In this document: in pieces, positions 6,954-10,541 of the stretch | Position numbering within the stretch: the first letter of the stretch is position 1 | Layout of the letters: each line of letters begins with the position of its first letter | Assembly (NCBI GenBank): GCA_029931995.1 | Contig: JAOZQX010000021.1 | Span: 1-10,541 of the forward strand | Length of the DNA: 10,541 bases | DNA from: Bacteroidales bacterium | GTDB lineage: Bacteria > Bacteroidota > Bacteroidia > Bacteroidales > GCA-2711565 | Reading direction: 5' to 3' | Notes under the pieces: model-generated | What the model was told of the DNA's origin: nothing | The model's database searches: none | Seen by the model: the letters and a program-made list of their open reading frames with translations, nothing else | Program-made: the position numbers and the translations under genes

Positions 6954-8438
6954 TTGAATCCTATTAAGAAATTAGCTGGCCAAACAGCTGTATATGGTTT
7001 GTCAAGCATCATAGGCCGAATTTTGGGCTATTTGTTGGTTCCACTCTATACACGTGTTTTTAACCAATCCGAATACGGAGTAGTTATCTTAATGTTTTCC
7101 TTTGTTGCCTTTGTTTTTGTGTTTCTTACTTATGGTATGGAAACAGCATATTTTCGATTCTCGGAATTGCTTAAAGACAAGCGGAAGGTTTATAATACTA
7201 CGCTCATTTCGTTATTTATAACGACCACAATTTTTTTAATCTTTGCTTTTGGATATTCATCCAATATTGCATCTTGGATTAAATACCCCGATCATGTAAA
7301 TTATATCCAATGGCTTGCAGCTATTTTAGCTCTAGATACACTTTCAGCTATACCTTTTGCCCGATTAAGAGCTGAAAATAAACCTGCCAGATTTGCTACA
7401 ATAAAACTGATAAATATTGCAATAAATATTGGACTAAATCTTTTCTTCGTTTTGTTGTGTCCATTTGTTTTAAAAAACTATTCTCAAGGATTTTTGTTCG
7501 AGTTTGTTGACACTGTTTTTAATCCTAAGCTTGGGCTAATATCCTACGTGTTTATTTCAAATTTAATTGCTAGCGGAATTACTGTAGTTCTTTTATTGCC
7601 GGAGTTTTTAAAGATGAATCTTCGCTTTGATTTTGTCATTTGGAAGAAGATGATAATTTATGCGTTACCATTATTGCTAACAGGTTTAGCTGCAATTATG
7701 AATGAAATGTTTGGGCGTGTTTTATTGCGATATTTATTACCAGAAAATATTGCTGAAGCACAATTAGGGATTTATTCGGCTAGTTATAAAATTGCGATAT
7801 TATTGTCCTTATTTGTGCAGGCATTTCGCTATGCGGCCGAACCTTTTTTCTTTGCTCAGGCGAAAGAAAAAAACTCAAAGGAAATTTATGCCCAGGTCAT
7901 GAAGTATTTCGTGATGGCAGCAAGCTTTATTTTCCTTGGAATTATGTTGTATTTGGATGTGGTAATTTTATTTATTGGTGAGAATTTTAGAGAGGGAGCA
8001 GCAGTAATACCAATACTTTTAATTGCATTTTTATTCTTAGGTATTTTTTATAATCTTTCGATTTGGTACAAATTAACAAATAAAACAATTTATGGTGCAT
8101 ATTTGGCAATGGGTGGTGCTGTGTTAACTATTATATTAAACTTTATTTGGATCCCTATGTTCGGATACATTGGGTCGGCATGGGCAACTTTAGCCTGTTA
8201 TACTTCTATGGCATTGTTTTCTTATTTGATAGGCCGAAAGCACTTTAAAGTTAATTATGATATTAAAAAGATTGCTTTGTATATTTCCATAGCACTTCTT
8301 ATTTATTTCTTTAGCACAGCTATAAATATTGAAAATCAGCTTATCAAGATGACTTTTCATACTTTTCTGATAATCGTTTTTATTAGCTCAATAATTCTTT
8401 TCGAAGGACGTGAATTGAAGAGGATCATTCGGAAATAG
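6954..8438 (+). CDS. Wzx/MOP-family polysaccharide (lipid-linked oligosaccharide) flippase
   Basis: A 494-residue integral membrane protein with about 12-14 hydrophobic helices spread evenly over its length. The N-terminus (NPIKKLAGQTAVYGLSSIIGR, then LLVPLYTRVF and SEYG) is the signature start of the polysaccharide-synthesis / oligosaccharide flippase families of the MOP (MATE-like) superfamily, which move undecaprenyl-linked glycans across the inner membrane. The second half has the ASYKIAILLSLFVQAFRYAAEPFFF segment (276-300) typical of the C-terminal repeat of Bacteroidota members. The start is TTG at 6954: an in-frame TGA at 6948-6950 leaves no room upstream, and the next in-frame ATG (7092, residue 47) would delete the conserved N-terminal helix. 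It follows the kinase by 52 bases. No glycosyltransferases adjoin it, so it looks like the conserved single-copy flippase found beside envelope genes in this phylum rather than part of an O-antigen cluster. The glycan carried is unknown. Confidence 0.9.
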   Translation: MNPIKKLAGQTAVYGLSSIIGRILGYLLVPLYTRVFNQSEYGVVILMFSFVAFVFVFLTYGMETAYFRFSELLKDKRKVYNTTLISLFITTTIFLIFAFGYSSNIASWIKYPDHVNYIQWLAAILALDTLSAIPFARLRAENKPARFATIKLINIAINIGLNLFFVLLCPFVLKNYSQGFLFEFVDTVFNPKLGLISYVFISNLIASGITVVLLLPEFLKMNLRFDFVIWKKMIIYALPLLLTGLAAIMNEMFGRVLLRYLLPENIAEAQLGIYSASYKIAILLSLFVQAFRYAAEPFFFAQAKEKNSKEIYAQVMKYFVMAASFIFLGIMLYLDVVILFIGENFREGAAVIPILLIAFLFLGIFYNLSIWYKLTNKTIYGAYLAMGGAVLTIILNFIWIPMFGYIGSAWATLACYTSMALFSYLIGRKHFKVNYDIKKIALYISIALLIYFFSTAINIENQLIKMTFHTFLIIVFISSIILFEGRELKRIIRK

Positions 8439-8605
8439 CAGTTCTAACCTTATTAATCAGTGAATATCTACAAGCGTTTTTGAATCTATATTTTCTGTAT
8501 TTTAGCGCATAATTTTATTATATGAACGCAATAATTGTTAATGTTTCATAAAGACAATGGGTCAAGACAAATTATTATCGTTCTTTATAATAATAAATTT
8601 CAACT
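8439..8605 (+). promoter_or_regulatory. Intergenic leader with possible promoter for the TPR gene
   Basis: This is the largest gene-free gap in the window (167 bases), so a promoter for the TPR-lipoprotein pair is plausible here. The best match to the Bacteroidota -7 element TAnnTTTG is TATTTTAG at 8498-8505, one mismatch, followed by C. A TTTG at 8479-8482 is only 15 bases upstream of it, shorter than the usual 19-21, so the assignment is weak. An AT-only inverted repeat, ATTATTAT (8571-8578) with ATAATAAT (8587-8594), surrounds an 8-base loop just before the gene. A 9-codon ATG frame (8522-8551) is too short to call a gene. No clear terminator for the flippase is visible. Confidence 0.25.
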
Positions 8606-10339
8606 ATGCAATTTAGCTGCTTTAGGTTTATTTTCATTGTTTCGCTTCTAATATTTAGCGTCACTGGATTAATTTATGCAGCACCTGGATTTATTGCAAA
8701 AAGCACTGTTTCTGAAAAAAGTCGCATTAGGAGTGCACGCTTATTTGCAGAAGCCAATTTGGCCAAAAATACGGGCAAATACAAGCAAGCTGAGAAGCTG
8801 TATTTAGAATCCCTTAAATATGACCCAAATGATGCAGCCTCAATGTATGAGTTAGGATCGTTATATCTTTCCCTACAGCTTATTGAAGACGCAAAAAAAC
8901 ATACCCTTAGGGCAACAGAAATAGATCCAGAAAATAATTATTACAAAATTCTTCTAGCCACTATTTATCAGACAGAGGGAAATTTTGACCTGAGCGCGAA
9001 TATATTTAAAGAATTAGTAAAACAATATCCTGGAAAATCGGATTATTTACGACAGTTAGCTTATGATTATATATTGGCTCAAAATTATGAGGATGCAATT
9101 CTTGTATTAGATCAGCTAGAACGTAAAATCGGTATAAGCGAAATAATTTCCTTACAAAAGCAACAACTTTATCTGAGCTTGCAAAAGGCTGATAAGGCCA
9201 TTGGCGAAATTGAAAAATTAATCGAAGAGTATTCTTTTGAAGTAAAATATTATGCACTTTTAGCAGAACTTTGTGTTCAAAATAATAATAATGAAAAAGC
9301 TATATGGGCTTATGAGAAAATTGCTGAAATAAATCCGAATGATACTTATGTTCATATTTCTTTGTTCGATTTTTACAGAAAGAAAGGTAATGATGACAAA
9401 GCTTTCAATGAATTGAGATTAGGGTTTTCTAATCCTGATTTGGATGTGGAAACCAAGTTTCGGGTGCTGTTGTCTTACTATACGGCCGATCAAATTTATA
9501 CCACAAAAAATGAGCAGGCGCGTGAGTTGGTTTGGATTGTTGAAAAAGCTCATCCCAATCATCCCAGAGCGATGGCTTTAAAAGCAGATTTGCTTTATCG
9601 GAATAAGGAATTTGAAGAAGCACGCGTTTTACTAAAAAAAGTATTAGAAATTAATAAAGATCAGTATCCCTGGTTTGAATTATTGTTGATTGTTGAGTCG
9701 GAATTAAGAAATTTTGAAGCAATGGCTTCAGAGGGTGAAAAAGCAATTCAAATGTTTCCTGACCAAGCACTACCATATTTGATCTCAGGACTTGGAAATA
9801 TCCAATTAAAGGACTTTAAGAAAGCTGAAAAATATTTTAAAGCGGGCTTAAATAACTCCATGAATAATGTGGGTTTAATGGCGCAGTTTTATTCTTATCT
9901 TGGAGACACGTACCATGAGCTGGGAGCGATTCAGAAGTCTGATGAAGCTTATGAAAATGCAATAAAATACGACACAGAAAATTCAACGGTTTTAAACAAC
10001 TATTCATATTACCTAGCCTTAAGGGGGGATAAACTTGAGTCAGCCGATTTAATGTCGAAAAAAGCTGTTGAGCTTGATCCAGAGAATAGTTCTAATATGG
10101 ACACTCGTGCCTGGGTTTTGTATAAATTGCAAAGGTATCCGGAAGCAGAAGTCTGGATTAAAAAGGCCTATGATATTGATGGGGCTCAAAATCCTGAGTT
10201 GGTTGAACACTATGGCGATATTCTTTATAAATTGGGCGAAAAAAAGAAAGCCTTAAAATTTTGGAAAAAAGCCAAAGAATTAGGTGATGGATCTAATTTC
10301 TTGGAGAAAAAAATAAAAGAAAAAAAATTATTTGAATAA
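8606..10339 (+). CDS. Exported tetratricopeptide-repeat (TPR) protein
   Basis: A 577-residue protein with an N-terminal signal peptide: hydrophobic core at about 7-22 and probable signal peptidase I cleavage after Ala25 or Ala26 (IYAAPG). There is no lipobox cysteine at that site. Almost all the rest is TPR helices, about eleven units by eye, for example at 43-75 (GKYKQAEKLYLESLKYDPND), 77-109, 112-144, 216-246, 320-352, 426-458, 461-493 (ending VELDPEN) and 497-527. The C-terminus is Lys-rich. TPR arrays are protein-binding scaffolds, so a periplasmic adaptor role in envelope assembly is inferred, not shown. In Bacteroidota a TPR protein of this kind commonly precedes a DUF4292 lipoprotein and an M23 peptidase; here the lipoprotein gene begins 7 bases after the stop, indicating one operon. 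The ATG at 8606 gives the complete signal peptide. Structure is clear, the specific function is unknown. Confidence 0.88.
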   Translation: MQFSCFRFIFIVSLLIFSVTGLIYAAPGFIAKSTVSEKSRIRSARLFAEANLAKNTGKYKQAEKLYLESLKYDPNDAASMYELGSLYLSLQLIEDAKKHTLRATEIDPENNYYKILLATIYQTEGNFDLSANIFKELVKQYPGKSDYLRQLAYDYILAQNYEDAILVLDQLERKIGISEIISLQKQQLYLSLQKADKAIGEIEKLIEEYSFEVKYYALLAELCVQNNNNEKAIWAYEKIAEINPNDTYVHISLFDFYRKKGNDDKAFNELRLGFSNPDLDVETKFRVLLSYYTADQIYTTKNEQARELVWIVEKAHPNHPRAMALKADLLYRNKEFEEARVLLKKVLEINKDQYPWFELLLIVESELRNFEAMASEGEKAIQMFPDQALPYLISGLGNIQLKDFKKAEKYFKAGLNNSMNNVGLMAQFYSYLGDTYHELGAIQKSDEAYENAIKYDTENSTVLNNYSYYLALRGDKLESADLMSKKAVELDPENSSNMDTRAWVLYKLQRYPEAEVWIKKAYDIDGAQNPELVEHYGDILYKLGEKKKALKFWKKAKELGDGSNFLEKKIKEKKLFE

Positions 10340-10346
10340 GATAGTA

Positions 10347-10541
10347 ATGATGAAATTTAAAAATATACTTCTCATAATAATAATTATTTCGTTTTTGAGT
10401 TCATGTAAAACAACTCGAAAGATTATTAAAGCACCTATCAAAGAAGAGGGTCCGGAATATTTGTTTAAAAAATTAACGGAAAACGAATTAGAATTTGAAT
10501 ACATCAATGCAAAATTCAATCTTCATTTACAGGAGGACAAA
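10347..10541 (+). CDS. Lipoprotein, probable DUF4292 family, 5' part
   Basis: An open frame of 65 codons continues past the window end. It starts at ATG 10347 or the adjacent in-frame ATG 10350. The protein begins with a short basic n-region and an Ile-rich hydrophobic stretch, then a lipobox LSSC with the lipidated Cys at residue 20 (encoded at 10404-10406), so it is a signal peptidase II substrate anchored in a membrane, most likely the outer one because no Asp follows the Cys. The region after it (EYLFKKLTENELEFEYINAKFNLHL) resembles the beginning of DUF4292 lipoproteins, where an aromatic-rich strand with an AKF motif follows. The 7-base spacing from the TPR gene and the family's usual neighbourhood agree. 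The family call rests on a short N-terminal segment; the lipoprotein call is firm. Confidence 0.8.
   Translation, partial: MMKFKNILLIIIIISFLSSCKTTRKIIKAPIKEEGPEYLFKKLTENELEFEYINAKFNLHLQEDK

Noticed and set aside
7047..7056. Another CACGTG core (near 7050) considered as a third parS
   Set aside because: Flanking bases do not match the parS half-sites and it lies within conserved flippase codons (YTRVF).
10301..10330. Poly-A runs near the TPR stop as a slippage or frameshift signal
   Set aside because: They encode the Lys-rich C-terminus in frame, and the next gene has its own start and signal peptide; nothing indicates recoding.

Overview
The window looks like a core chromosomal segment of a Bacteroidota bacterium, probably a marine or environmental Bacteroidales/Marinilabiliales-like or related lineage; the finer placement is inference. 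The reasons are its low GC content, the absence of Shine-Dalgarno sequences before any gene, the Bacteroidota-style YbeY with an Asp third metal ligand, and a gene order (ybeY-mnmG, then flippase-TPR-DUF4292-type lipoprotein) that I know from that phylum. All genes are on the + strand.

Layout: the 3' part of ybeY (1-404); a near-consensus parS site (410-425); mnmG (431-2302); a perfect 16-bp parS palindrome (2312-2327); a zinc-ribbon class I SAM methyltransferase (2334-3215); a giant 1229-residue polytopic NtrY-like sensor histidine kinase overlapping it by ATGA (3212-6901); a Wzx/MOP-type flippase with a TTG start (6954-8438); a 167-bp gap that could hold a promoter; an exported TPR protein (8606-10339); and the first 65 codons of a lipoprotein that resembles DUF4292 (10347 to window end).

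Functionally, the left part is RNA maturation and translation (16S rRNA processing by YbeY, wobble-uridine modification by MnmG). The middle is an orphan membrane signalling kinase translationally coupled to a methyltransferase of unknown substrate. The right part is cell-envelope biogenesis (lipid-linked glycan flipping, a periplasmic TPR scaffold, an outer-membrane-type lipoprotein).

Most of the window is conserved housekeeping DNA. I saw no mobile element, CRISPR array, RNA gene or defence system. The most distinctive signal is the pair of ParB-binding (parS) sites bracketing mnmG. Each lies 5-6 bases upstream of a start codon, so the chromosome-segregation site also falls in the translation-initiation region of a gene. 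The second is the methyltransferase plus giant kinase pair.
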